DNA of 64,000 nucleotides from JAWLBM01 sp041687675 (GCA_041687675.1 JAWLBM010000018.1:1-64000), one strand, 5' to 3'; positions 44,205-52,700 are shown, numbered from the stretch's first letter. Made by a program: numbers and translations. The notes: generated from the sequence alone by a model not told the origin.

Positions 44205-45131
44205 TCAGCTCTTGCCCGCCGCCGCGGCCACCTCGGCCGCGAAATCGGACTCCTCGCGTTCGATGCCCTCGCCGATGGCGTAGCGCACGAAGGCCGCCAC
44301 CTTGATCGGCGCGCCGACGGTCGCCTCGGCGGCCTTCACCGCCTGTTCCACCGTCTGGTCCGGATTGATCACGAAGGCCTGCTTCAGCAGCGTCGACTCC
44401 TCGTAGAACTTGCGGATGCGGCCCTCGACCATCTTCTCGATGACGTTGGCCGGCTTGCCGCTCTCCCTGGCCTGCTCGGCGAAGATCGCGCGCTCGCGCT
44501 CCACCACCGCCGGGTCGATCTCCTCGGCCGACAGGGCGAGCGGGCTGGTCGCGGCGACGTGCATGGCGATCTGGCGGCCGAGCTTCATCAGCTCGTCGGT
44601 GTTGCCGGTCGACTCCAGCGCGACGAGCACGCCGATCTTGCCGAGGCCGTCGGCGATCGAGGAATGGATGTAGGGCGCGACCACGCCGGCGCCGACCTCC
44701 ATGCCGGCCGAGCGGCGGAAGGTCATGTTCTCGCCGATGGTGGCCACCAGCTCCTTCACCTCGTCCTCGACCGAATGGCCCTTGCCCGGATAGGTCGCGG
44801 CCGCGGTGCGGTCGCGGTCGCCGCCGTTCTGCACGGCCACCTCGGCCACGGTGCGGACGAGGGTCTGGAAGGCCTCGTTGCGGGCGACGAAGTCGGTCTC
44901 GGAGTTGACCTCGACCACCGCGGCGCGGTTGCCGGCCACGGCGACGCCGATCAGGCCCTCGGCCGCCACGCGGCCCGCCTTCTTGGCGGCCTTGGACAAG
45001 CCCTTGGCGCGCAGCCAGTCGATCGCGGCCTCCATGTCGCCGTTCGTCTCGATCAGCGCGGCCTTGCAGTCCATCATGCCGGCGCCGGTCTTGTCGCGCA
45101 GGTCCTTCACCTGGGAAGCGGAGATGCTCAT
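44205..45131 (-). CDS. tsf: Elongation factor Ts
   Basis: A 308-residue factor. The N-terminal UBA-like domain contains VKDLRDKTGAGMMDCKAAL (the family signature 1). Signature 2 reads ETDFVARNEAFQTL. The core with the C-terminal subdomain follows. EF-Ts is the nucleotide-exchange factor of EF-Tu. The gene is downstream of rpsB after a 250-nt gap that holds a hairpin, and it ends at an intrinsic terminator. Confidence 0.96.
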   Translation of the reverse strand: MSISASQVKDLRDKTGAGMMDCKAALIETNGDMEAAIDWLRAKGLSKAAKKAGRVAAEGLIGVAVAGNRAAVVEVNSETDFVARNEAFQTLVRTVAEVAVQNGGDRDRTAAATYPGKGHSVEDEVKELVATIGENMTFRRSAGMEVGAGVVAPYIHSSIADGLGKIGVLVALESTGNTDELMKLGRQIAMHVAATSPLALSAEEIDPAVVERERAIFAEQARESGKPANVIEKMVEGRIRKFYEESTLLKQAFVINPDQTVEQAVKAAEATVGAPIKVAAFVRYAIGEGIEREESDFAAEVAAAAGKS

Positions 45132-45289
45132 CGGTTCCTCTTCTCGTCTGTCCCGGCTCTCGGGGGCCGGGCGCCCGGTTCGGGCGGCATCACTGGCGCG
45201 CGCGGATCACAGCCTCATGAACGCCGGCGAAGCGCCGCGGCGACGGCCGTGAGACCGGGGGCGTGGCCGACCTTCCGGCCTTCATGGTC

Positions 45290-45307
45290 GCGCCGGCGGG
45301 CCGGCGC
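45290..45307 (-). other. Hairpin in the rpsB-tsf gap
   Basis: GCGCCGGCGGGCCGGCGC is a near-complete palindrome located about midway in the 250-bp gap, 75 nt after the rpsB stop. Without a T-run it is more likely a partial terminator or stabiliser separating rpsB and tsf expression than a full stop. Confidence 0.4.
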
Positions 45308-45381
45308 TCGGGGATTCCATCAAGGACGCGGGCGGACCTCGCCGGCCCGCCCGTCGCCCGTCGCGGCCACGGGACCGGATG

Positions 45382-46161
45382 TCAGGCCGCCGCGTCGTTC
45401 GCCTCGCCGGCGAGCGCCGGCTCCTCGATCGGCTGCTCGGCCTCGCCGGTGTCCATGCCCATCTGGCCGGCGGCGCGGGAGATGCCGTCGATGGCGGCGC
45501 GGGCAATCAGGTCGCAGTAAAGAGCCAGCGCGCGGCCCGCGTCGTCGTTGCCGGGCACCGGGTAGGCGATGCCGTCCGGATCGCAGTTGGAATCGAGGAT
45601 CGCGGCGACCGGGATGCCGAGGCGGCGGGCCTCGTCGATCGCGATCTTCTCCTTGTTGGTGTCGATCACGACGATCAGGTCGGGAATGCCGCCCATGTCC
45701 TTGATGCCGCCGAGCGCGCGCTCGAGCTTGTCGCGCTCGCGCGTCATGTTCAGCCGCTCCTTCTTGGTCAGGCGGAGGGCGGCGTCGCTGCCGAGCAGCT
45801 CGTCGAGCTTGCGCAGGCGCTGGATCGAGGCCGAGATCGTCTTCCAGTTGGTCAGCATGCCGCCGAGCCAGCGGCTGTTGACGTAGTACTGGGCCGAGCG
45901 GCGCGCCGCCTCGGCGACCTGCTCCTGCGCCTGGCGCTTGGTGCCCACGAGGAGCACGCGGCCGCCGCGGGCCACCGTATCCGAAACCGCCTTCAGCGCC
46001 TGGTGCATCAGCGGCACCGTCTGCGCGAGGTCGAGGATGTGGATGTTGTTGCGCTGGCCGAAGATGTACTGCTTCATCTTCGGGTTCCAGCGGTGCGTCT
46101 GGTGGCCGAAGTGCACGCCGGCCTCGAGCAGCTGACGCATGCTGTAGTCGGGAAGAGCCAT
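45382..46161 (-). CDS. rpsB: 30S ribosomal protein S2
   Basis: A 259-residue S2. It starts MRQLLEAGVHFGHQTHRWNP and has IFGQRNNIHILDLAQT, VLLVGTKRQAQEQVAEAARR and NSRWLGGMLTNWKTI, all conserved. The C-terminus is extended by an acidic/Ala tail, as is common in Alphaproteobacteria. S2 joins late in 30S assembly. The gene heads the rpsB-tsf unit, with a good sigma-70-like promoter 120 bp upstream. Confidence 0.97.
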   Translation of the reverse strand: MALPDYSMRQLLEAGVHFGHQTHRWNPKMKQYIFGQRNNIHILDLAQTVPLMHQALKAVSDTVARGGRVLLVGTKRQAQEQVAEAARRSAQYYVNSRWLGGMLTNWKTISASIQRLRKLDELLGSDAALRLTKKERLNMTRERDKLERALGGIKDMGGIPDLIVVIDTNKEKIAIDEARRLGIPVAAILDSNCDPDGIAYPVPGNDDAGRALALYCDLIARAAIDGISRAAGQMGMDTGEAEQPIEEPALAGEANDAAA

Positions 46162-46284
46162 AACAGTTCAGTCCTTTTCCGGTTCAACCTCCGCGGGCTT
46201 GTACGACACCGGCGCCGGATGGCGGCGGTCCGACCGGACGGATGCGCAACGGCGCACCCGCGGGCCCGCGTGTGGGATGGCGGC

Positions 46285-46314
46285 TCTATATCGGCAGCCG
46301 ATGGGGTTTGGCAA
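46285..46314 (-). promoter_or_regulatory. Candidate sigma-70 promoter of rpsB-tsf
   Basis: On the minus strand TTGCCA (46309-46314), an 18-nt spacer and TATAGA (46285-46290) form a good consensus-like promoter. The resulting leader would be about 115 nt, enough for an S2 autoregulatory structure, though none could be recognised. Confidence 0.6.
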
Positions 46315-46348
46315 GGCTCCTCTGGCGGGACGCTCGGGCCGGAGCCGG

Positions 46349-46825
46349 TCAGTCCTCGCCGAGGAGGCGCCGGGCCTGGCCGGACCAGTCTTCCCGCTCG
46401 ACGCGGCCGGGCATCCCGAGGTAGGCGCCGATCCAGCGCATCTCCTCGCCGCTCCAGTCGGCGATCTGGTCGACATGGTAGACGCCGAGCGCGCGCAGCC
46501 GCTCTTCGCTCTGCGGACCGATGCCGCGGATGAGGCGCAGGTCGTCCGGCCGGTGGTCGCGCGGCCCGGCCAGCGCCGGCGGGCGGACGCCGACCTGGTC
46601 GGCCGCGGCGGCGCGGTCCGGGTCGATGATGGCGTCGTCCGCCTCCGCTGCGCCGGCCGCCGCAGCCGGGCCGACCGGCTCCGTCTCCGGCACCGACTCG
46701 CCGTCGGCGAAGGCGGGGTCGCGCGCGCCCGGACCCGCGGCCGTGCGCAGCAGGGCGCCGAGGCCGACGCCGATCCCGACGGCGACGATCATCACCACCA
46801 GCGTCTCCACGACCAGCATCGCCAT
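46349..46825 (-). CDS. Membrane-anchored helix-hairpin-helix protein
   Basis: A 158-residue protein (GGGAG upstream of ATG 46825). An N-terminal hydrophobic helix (about 3-27, VVETLVVMIVAVGIGVGLGA) is followed by an Ala/Pro/acidic linker. The C-terminal domain (about 95-156) carries DDLRLIRGIGPQSEERLRAL and VDQIADWSGEEMRWI, the helix-hairpin-helix fold often labelled 'predicted 5' DNA nuclease' and found at the end of NuoE proteins in this group. No nuclease residues are evident, so DNA or protein binding is more likely. It is the third gene of a unit with a 33-residue membrane peptide and the large repeat protein. Confidence 0.65.
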   Translation of the reverse strand: MAMLVVETLVVMIVAVGIGVGLGALLRTAAGPGARDPAFADGESVPETEPVGPAAAAGAAEADDAIIDPDRAAAADQVGVRPPALAGPRDHRPDDLRLIRGIGPQSEERLRALGVYHVDQIADWSGEEMRWIGAYLGMPGRVEREDWSGQARRLLGED

Positions 46826-46864
46826 GCGTCGTCTCCCGCGGCCGCCGCGCGTCCGCTCCGCTGT

Positions 46865-46966
46865 TCAGGAGGCCCGGCCGGGGCCGGCGGTGAACCATCC
46901 GATCACGACGCCGGCCGCCAGGGCTGCGAGCACATAGGGCCAGAGGGCAAAGGTGAGGTAGAGCAT
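46865..46966 (-). CDS. 33-residue single-pass membrane peptide
   Basis: A short gene reading MLYLTFALWPYVLAALAAG, then VVIGWFTAGPGRAS, stop. A perfect AGGAG lies seven nt before ATG. About 23 residues form one hydrophobic helix, ending in a short basic tail. It lies 18 nt after the stop of the large repeat protein and 39 nt before the HhH protein, on the same strand, so it is very likely translated as part of that unit. Function unknown. Confidence 0.6.
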   Translation of the reverse strand: MLYLTFALWPYVLAALAAGVVIGWFTAGPGRAS

Positions 46967-46984
46967 CGACCGTCTCCTGTCGGC

Positions 46985-49528
46985 TCACGGGGTTTCGGGT
47001 GGCGGCTGCGGATCCGGCAGGGAGAGGTCCGGCATCGGGCCGAGGTCGGGCGGCGGCGGCTCGAGGGAATCGAGATCCGGCAGGACCGGGGCGGCAGGCG
47101 CCGGCGCCGCCGGGGTCTCCACGCGGACGGCGAGGTCGCCCGGGGGTCCCCCCGCCCTCCCCTCCACCGGGACCGCCACGCCGGCCGCCCGCAGCGCGCC
47201 GGCGAGGGCGCCGGCGCGCCGGCGCGCCTCCGCCGCGGGAAGGTCTCCGCCGGGGCCGACCTCGACAACCAGGCGCACGTCGCGGCAGCCGAGCGCCGCG
47301 GCGGCGAGTTCGGCGACGGCGCCCTCGCTCTCCGGGGCGATCGCGCCGGCGGGACCGGACTCGAACAGCACCCGGACATGGTCGGCGGCACCGGCGAGCC
47401 TCGCCCGGCAGACGTCCGCCCCGACCGGCTGCGGCTCGGCTGGCGGCTCCAGCCGGGTGACCGCGCCGAAGCCCGGCGGCAGCTCGGCGACGAGGTCGGT
47501 GTCCAGCCGCTCCATCAGGCTCCCCAGCAGCGGCATGCCGTCGATGTCGACGAAGCGGTTCTCGGCGGTCACGGTCCCCCGGCGCAGCAGCGCGGCGGCC
47601 CTCAGCATCACCTCGGCGGCGTTGGCCGATCCCTCCGGCAGCCCCTCCTCGACGGTCAGCGCCACCTGCAGGTCGGCGCCGGCGAACAGCCGGTCCGCGA
47701 GGTCCGCGAGCCGCGCACGGGCGGCCTCGTCCGGCGCGTCGCCCTCGACGATCACCGCGCCGGGCGCCCGCTCGACCCTGAAATCGAAGGTCACCGGGAC
47801 CTCAATGTCGATGCCGCCGGGCCGGACACCCGCCGGCAGGCGGGTCTCGAAGGCGTCGATCGCGGACCGGCCGGCGAGCGCGTCGGCGGTGCGTCCCCGC
47901 ACCGACAGGGTGCTGTCCACGAGTTCCACCCGGCCCTCGTCGAGCAGCGCGACCTCGGCGGCCGCGAAGGCGGCGACCGCGGCGAGGTCGACCCCGGCCG
48001 GCAGGCCGGCCGCAAGCCCCGTCCGGTCGGTGACCGCGAGGTCGCCGATGGCGTCCTCCGCCGCCTCGCGCACGGCGAGGCGCACCGCCTCGCTGGGCAC
48101 ATGGCCGGACAGGATCACCGAATCCTCGGTGCGCTCGATCGCCCAGACATAGGGGGACACCATCGGCGGCTGGACGGTGCTCTCCACCTCGAATCCCTCC
48201 GGGGTCTCGAGGGCGACCGAGGCCTCGATCTCGAGGAGGGCGCTGCTCGTGGCCGCGGTTCCGGCGAGGGTGATCCGGCCGTCGGCGATGACCACCGACC
48301 CCTCGGAGACGTGCTCCAGCAGGCGGACGGCGAAGGCGGCGGCCTCCCGGTAGCGCTCCGGGGCGCCGGCGGCGAGCGAGGTCTCCACCACGGACCCTCC
48401 GGGGGCCGCCACCAGGTCGGCGGCCCGGCGGATGTCGTCGGCGGCCTGCGGGTCGGGCGCGAAGCCGGTGATGGTCAGCTTGCCGCCGGACCGGGTCGCG
48501 GAGAGCGTGTAGGGGCTGACGACCGGCAGGCGGACGTCGGCGGACACGGTGAACCCGGCAGGGGCGAAGGCGGCGAGATGCGAGGTCAGCGTGCGGTAGG
48601 CCTCGGGGCTGGCGGCGATGCCGGAAAAGGAGATCCTGTCATCGACGAGGTCGATGCGGACCTCGGCGAAGAGGTCGAGGAAGTCGACGGCGCCGATCGC
48701 CGCCGGCCCGAAGCCGGCCGGTTCGCCGGAGGCGAGATCGACCGTCTCCTCCACCGACCGGGCGCCCTCCTCCACCACGGCGAGGATCCGCGCGCGGGTG
48801 AGCGCGTCCGGCGCATGGCCGGATACTTCGACGCGGCCATCCTCGAGCGCGGCGGACAGCGTGTAGGGCGAGGCGAGCGGACGGGCAATCTCGAAGCTCT
48901 CGAGCACGTAGCCCGCGGGCAGCGGCGGCGCGAAGCCGGCCAGCGCCTGGAACGTCTCGTTGGTGGCTGCGGTCCCGCGGATCCGCACCACGCCGGCCTC
49001 GACCTCCACCGTTCCGGCGGAGAGATCGGCGACGACGGGCGTGACCGCCGCGAGCGCGGCGAGGAACTCCGGGCCGGGCATGCCGCGGGCGAGCGCGAGC
49101 CGGTCCTCGGCGGCGAGATCCGGCAGCGCGGCGGAGATCCGGGCGAGCATGCGCCGGCGGTCCGGATCGGAGGGAGCGAACCCGCCCACCCGGAGGGTGT
49201 CGCCCTCGCGCTCCAGCACGACGCGGTAGGCGGACTGCTCCGGCAGCAGCGAGGCCGCGGTGGCGTCGACGCCGCGGACGCCGAAGACTCGGGCGAGGCG
49301 GGTCGCGGCGTAGGCGCGCAGTTCCTCCGAGGGCGCGGCGCCGGCAAGGGTCAGGTCGCGGCCGTGGACGGCGATGCTCGCCCAGGACGTCGCCTCGCCG
49401 GCGAGCGCTTCCTCGGCGCGCGCGGCGACGTCCCGCTCGATGCGGCCCGCCTCCACGATCATGGCGACCGCGGTGACGAGGACGGCGACGCCCAGCCCGG
49501 CCGCCGCCGCGATGCGCCAGCGAAACAT
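46985..49528 (-). CDS. Large envelope protein with five tandem BON-like repeat units and an OmpA-like C-terminus
   Basis: An 847-residue protein from ATG 49528 (GGGAGG seven nt upstream). A single N-terminal helix (about 5-27) anchors it to the inner membrane. Five units of about 120 residues start near residues 99, 220, 338, 458 and 579. Each begins SPYTLSA-like and has a BON-type strand-helix (for example DGRVEVSGHAPD followed by an Ala-rich helix), then a spacer and a second short strand set (VRIDLVDDRISFSGIAASPE type). Residues ~720-800 resemble an OmpA-like domain (RVLFESGPAG, then LPAAEARRRAGALAGALRAA) but lack the usual HTD motif. The end is Pro-rich. Overall architecture resembles BON/OmpA proteins such as mycobacterial ArfA. 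Role unknown, probably envelope-related. Confidence 0.65.
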   Translation of the reverse strand: MFRWRIAAAAGLGVAVLVTAVAMIVEAGRIERDVAARAEEALAGEATSWASIAVHGRDLTLAGAAPSEELRAYAATRLARVFGVRGVDATAASLLPEQSAYRVVLEREGDTLRVGGFAPSDPDRRRMLARISAALPDLAAEDRLALARGMPGPEFLAALAAVTPVVADLSAGTVEVEAGVVRIRGTAATNETFQALAGFAPPLPAGYVLESFEIARPLASPYTLSAALEDGRVEVSGHAPDALTRARILAVVEEGARSVEETVDLASGEPAGFGPAAIGAVDFLDLFAEVRIDLVDDRISFSGIAASPEAYRTLTSHLAAFAPAGFTVSADVRLPVVSPYTLSATRSGGKLTITGFAPDPQAADDIRRAADLVAAPGGSVVETSLAAGAPERYREAAAFAVRLLEHVSEGSVVIADGRITLAGTAATSSALLEIEASVALETPEGFEVESTVQPPMVSPYVWAIERTEDSVILSGHVPSEAVRLAVREAAEDAIGDLAVTDRTGLAAGLPAGVDLAAVAAFAAAEVALLDEGRVELVDSTLSVRGRTADALAGRSAIDAFETRLPAGVRPGGIDIEVPVTFDFRVERAPGAVIVEGDAPDEAARARLADLADRLFAGADLQVALTVEEGLPEGSANAAEVMLRAAALLRRGTVTAENRFVDIDGMPLLGSLMERLDTDLVAELPPGFGAVTRLEPPAEPQPVGADVCRARLAGAADHVRVLFESGPAGAIAPESEGAVAELAAAALGCRDVRLVVEVGPGGDLPAAEARRRAGALAGALRAAGVAVPVEGRAGGPPGDLAVRVETPAAPAPAAPVLPDLDSLEPPPPDLGPMPDLSLPDPQPPPETP

Positions 49529-49684
49529 CTCCTGCCCTCCCGGCACGCCCGGTAACTTCGGAACGGACAGACGTTAGAAGGCCGGAGAGCCGTACCGCAA
49601 TGCAGAACGAGCCCGACGGCCGCCCCCGAGGCACGTCGGTCCGCGACCGTGGCATTCGCGCGACAGCGGCGCCGGCTCCGGCAG

Positions 49685-49793
49685 GGACCGGAGCGCGCCG
49701 GGCGCCGGGGACCGGCCGGACGCACCGGGAACGGGAAGGACCGGGGCGCGAAACGGTGGGACCGGGGCGCGCGACGGGACGGACGGGGCGCGG
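49685..49793. repeat. Spaced 13-bp imperfect direct repeats, G-rich
   Basis: GGACCGGGGCGCG occurs at 49738-49750 and 49759-49771, with close variants at 49685-49697 and 49781-49793. The last three are spaced 21 and 22 bp apart, about two helical turns. The tract also has at least four GGG runs in a short span on the plus strand and could form a G-quadruplex. It lies 160-265 bp upstream of the repeat-protein start. Confidence 0.5.
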
Positions 49794-49984
49794 TATGGCT
49801 CCGCCCGCGACCGTCTGGAGCGGATCATGGCCACTGGTCAGACCCGGAGACTTTGGCGGGCCCGCCTAAGGGAAATAAGCCACGCGCAGCATCCCGGCCG
49901 CCTCGCGGGAGCATCGACCGCCGCCGCCGGGAGGAACGACCTCCCCCGCGAAGGGCCGCGGGACGGGGCCGCCGGGAGCCGCAA

Positions 49985-50016
49985 AACGGAAATGGCCCGG
50001 CGCGAGGCCGGGCCAT
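49985..50016 (-). terminator. Terminator of the porin gene
   Basis: On the minus strand ATGGCCCGGC-CTCGC-GCCGGGCCAT is a perfect 10-bp stem with a five-base loop, 24 nt after the porin stop. It is followed by TTCCGTTTTGC, a moderately T-rich tail. Confidence 0.75.
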
Positions 50017-50039
50017 CCCATGTCGGATCCGCGAGCGGC

Positions 50040-51095
50040 TTACCAGCTGCGGGACAGCTGGAGCATGCCGACGAAGGCGTCGGACGGGCCGGTATCGGCG
50101 TAGGAGACCTCCGCCGTGCCGACAAGGCCGGGCACCAGGACGTAGTCCACGCCGAGGTTCGCACCCCAGGCGTCGAGGCCGTCCCGCATGTCGTAGACGG
50201 CGCCCGTATAGATCGTGGCCGCGTCGGAGACGGCGAAGGCGATCGCGCCCGAGACCTCGAACTTGTCGAAGTCACCCTCTTCGAGATAGGACGCGGTCAG
50301 GCGGGCATCGACGCCCTCGGCGACGGACAGGTCGGCCGTGCCCTTGACCGAGAAGATGTCCTCGATCTGGCCGATGCCCTGGTAGGCATCGTTGTAGACG
50401 TAGACCACCGAGAGGTCGACGGCGCCCCACGGCTGGTCGGCGATGCCGACGGCGCCCTGGAAGGAGATGGCCGCGAAGTCGTCGATGTCGTCCTCGCCCC
50501 AGATGATGTTGGAGCGGCCGCCGCGGGACGAGTAGATACCGGCGCCGGCGTAGAACCCGCCGCCGAAGTCGTCGGCGAGGACCGTGATGCCGACGAGGTC
50601 GGAGTCGCCGGTGTCGAAGCCGAAGCTGTTGTCGCCGAAGAGCACGTCACCGTTCGCCACGTCGCCGTGGAGGCCGAAGGTGAAGTAGCCGAGCTGGATG
50701 AACGCGGAGTCGATCTCGAGGTCGTTGGTGTCGGCCGACCCGAGGCTTTCGCGGCTGAAGGACTCGCTGAGCTCGTCGCCGAGGCGGATGAACGAGCGCA
50801 GGGTGCCCATCTCGGTCGAGGTGCGGGCGTCGAAGTCGACGCGCGCGTCGGCCCGGAAGCGCAGGGTGTCGAACGCGTCGGTGTGGTCCCACTGCGTCCG
50901 GAAGCGGACGCGACCCGAGATGTCGAGGCAGGTCTCGGTCCCGGGGATGTAGAAGAAGCCCGCACCGAACGTGTCGCAGACCTTCACGTAGTCGACCGCC
51001 GACGGCATCGCCTCGCCGGGCAGGTCGGCCGCCGAGGCGACCGTCGCGGTCATAAGGCCGGCGGCGCTGGCGAGCATGATGCTCTTGAAGTTCAT
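50040..51095 (-). CDS. Outer-membrane porin, Omp2b/RopA family (Porin_2)
   Basis: A 351-residue porin. The signal peptide is KSIMLASAAGLMTATVASA, cleaved before ADLPGEAMP, a start typical of the rhizobial porin family. YVKVCDTFGAGFFYIPGTET then CLDISGRVRFRT is the family hallmark with the two conserved Cys residues. Alternating strands with DFDAR, GFDTG and aromatic girdles follow, ending in LQLSRSW with an aromatic last residue recognised by BamA. It forms a 16-strand trimeric general porin. A long AT-rich upstream region suggests strong, regulated expression. Confidence 0.92.
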   Translation of the reverse strand: MNFKSIMLASAAGLMTATVASAADLPGEAMPSAVDYVKVCDTFGAGFFYIPGTETCLDISGRVRFRTQWDHTDAFDTLRFRADARVDFDARTSTEMGTLRSFIRLGDELSESFSRESLGSADTNDLEIDSAFIQLGYFTFGLHGDVANGDVLFGDNSFGFDTGDSDLVGITVLADDFGGGFYAGAGIYSSRGGRSNIIWGEDDIDDFAAISFQGAVGIADQPWGAVDLSVVYVYNDAYQGIGQIEDIFSVKGTADLSVAEGVDARLTASYLEEGDFDKFEVSGAIAFAVSDAATIYTGAVYDMRDGLDAWGANLGVDYVLVPGLVGTAEVSYADTGPSDAFVGMLQLSRSW

Positions 51096-51623
51096 TTGGT
51101 GACCTCCAGTAAAACTCGTGGAGGAGCCGTCCCGGAACCTGCGGATCGCCAGTGTTCGACGACTCCAATCCGCCCCAGACCAGACCCCTAGTCCGACACC
51201 CCTCCAGCCGATCGGCTTCGGGAGCGCCCGGTGAAATTCGCGACAGCAAATCTCACACGTGTCTTTTTACGGATCTGCGAAATTCAGGCAACGGGTCTCG
51301 TTGCCCATCAAGGTGGGTAAAGCGGTCTTTGAAGGTCGTTGTGATCAATTTGCCACGTATATTCATGTTTTCGATTGTGTATCTCTTGATGTTCGGTAAA
51401 TCACTTGTTCCTCAACGGGATCGCAAGGCCGGAATCCCGGTCGCAGCGACCAAAAGCGTAAAGTTTATTGCATGCATTTTTGAATGGCCGCGGCCGCCGA
51501 ATCTCCCCGGCGACGCCGAATCACGCCGGCGCCGGGCCGCCGGCCCCGCTGCGCCGCGCTTGACACCCGCCGCTGCTATCCCCGATTGGTGGACCGGACG
51601 GCGAGCTGGAGGGACCCTTTCGG
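51096..51623. promoter_or_regulatory. Divergent regulatory region between porin and the Lon-like operon
   Basis: This 528-bp region has no gene. From about 51240 to 51480 it is strikingly AT-rich for this genome. It holds two clean inverted repeats: GGCAACG-GGTCT-CGTTGCC (51287-51305) and GGTCGC-A-GCGACC (51439-51451). The porin promoter and that of the plus-strand operon must lie here, but no hexamer pair could be assigned with confidence. Confidence 0.55.
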
Positions 51624-52700
51624 ATGTCCGGAGCTTCGAAGAGCGGGCGCGACCTGGTGGCCCAGTTCGCGGGTCACCTCGCCAACCTCCTCAACGGCAA
51701 CGACCACCTGCCCGCGGATGCGCCGGTCGTCGAGATCCGCCCGTTCCAGCTCTACGAGAGGGTCTATCGCGGCCTGTCTGCGAACCGGCGGTTCCTCGAG
51801 GGGCTCGTCGGGCTGTGGTCCTATCCCCCGCCGCAGGAGCCGGAGACCGCGGCGGACTTCTACTTCGACCAGGTGATGGACCGGCCGATCGGCCGCCGCC
51901 CCGGGAAGCCGTCGTCCGCGGACAACCTCCGCGCCTTCGTCGCCGCCGCCGCTGCGGGGCCGTTTCCGGCCTGCGCCGCCGAGGATGCGGAGCTTTCCAC
52001 CTGGAAGGCGATGGTGGACGGCCCGCAGCGAATCCGCCGCTTCCGCGAACGGGCGGCGCTGTTCGAACTGTCGAACCTCATCCTCAAGTGCCTCGACGCC
52101 GCCAACCGCCCCTATGCCGAAGTGCTGCGCCTCGGGCTTTGCCCGAAGGACTGGCTGAGCGGATCGGAAGAGGTCACCGTCAACACCCTGAAGGCCTCCA
52201 ACGCCTTCCTGAAGGCGCTGCGGGCCGAGATGCGCGACGAGGTCGGCCGCCGGCCGACCGCCGCCGAGCTCGAGGCCGCCTTCGCCGCCGCGCCGGTCCC
52301 CGGGTCGTCGACCGGCGCGGAGTTCGCGCGCACCACCCTCGGCGGCGCCATCCTCACCCGCGTCGCCGGCCAGGACGTCACCCGCATGGTCTCCTACGAA
52401 TCGGTCGAGGCGGTGATCTCGGACACCCTCGCCGACGAGGACGACGGGCCGCTGCTCGCGGCCGACGAGGCGCTGCCGCTGCTCGAGCGCGCCGTCCGCG
52501 CCGGGGCGGTGGCGGAGGACGAGAAGGGGCTCCTTGCCGCCATTCTCGACGGCCGGCCGCTGGCCGAGGCGATGAAGACGGACCTCGGCCTTCGCCGCCG
52601 GCTCAAGACCCGGTTCGACAACGACCTCGGCGCCTATGTCGCCGATCTTTCCGCCCGCGTGGCGGCCTTCGTGCGCGGAGCCAGCGAGGGCAGACCGTAA
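51624..52700 (+). CDS. Unknown cytoplasmic protein, sigma-factor-like C-terminal half (operon gene 1 of 4)
   Basis: Not recognised as a named family. A 358-residue soluble protein starting at ATG 51624 with GGAGGG upstream. No signal peptide or membrane segment. Residues ~195-220 (LKALRAEMRDEVGRRPTAAE) resemble the sigma-70 region 3 pattern 'LrdELGRePTpeELA', and a following acidic stretch (DTLADEDDGPLLAADEALPL) with a helical end (EKGLLAAILDGRPLAEAMKT) recalls region 4 spacing. This could be a degenerate regulator or coincidence. It is the first gene of a plus-strand unit whose third product is a Lon-like membrane protein. Confidence 0.5.
   Translation: MSGASKSGRDLVAQFAGHLANLLNGNDHLPADAPVVEIRPFQLYERVYRGLSANRRFLEGLVGLWSYPPPQEPETAADFYFDQVMDRPIGRRPGKPSSADNLRAFVAAAAAGPFPACAAEDAELSTWKAMVDGPQRIRRFRERAALFELSNLILKCLDAANRPYAEVLRLGLCPKDWLSGSEEVTVNTLKASNAFLKALRAEMRDEVGRRPTAAELEAAFAAAPVPGSSTGAEFARTTLGGAILTRVAGQDVTRMVSYESVEAVISDTLADEDDGPLLAADEALPLLERAVRAGAVAEDEKGLLAAILDGRPLAEAMKTDLGLRRRLKTRFDNDLGAYVADLSARVAAFVRGASEGRP

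Larger units (their letters stand above)
49529..50039. promoter_or_regulatory. Intergenic region between the porin and the repeat-protein operon
   Basis: No gene is convincing in these 511 bases. The right end holds the porin terminator (49985-50016). The centre (about 49680-49795) is unusually G-rich on the plus strand, with spaced copies of a 13-bp sequence. The remainder leads into the leftward repeat-protein operon and should hold its promoter. No -35/-10 pair stood out. Confidence 0.45.

Noticed and set aside
46199..49555. Plus-strand open frame of about 1100 codons opposite the repeat-protein operon
   Set aside because: Very Arg/Gly/Asp-rich with no recognisable domain; it covers three minus-strand genes with good starts and runs through the rpsB promoter region.
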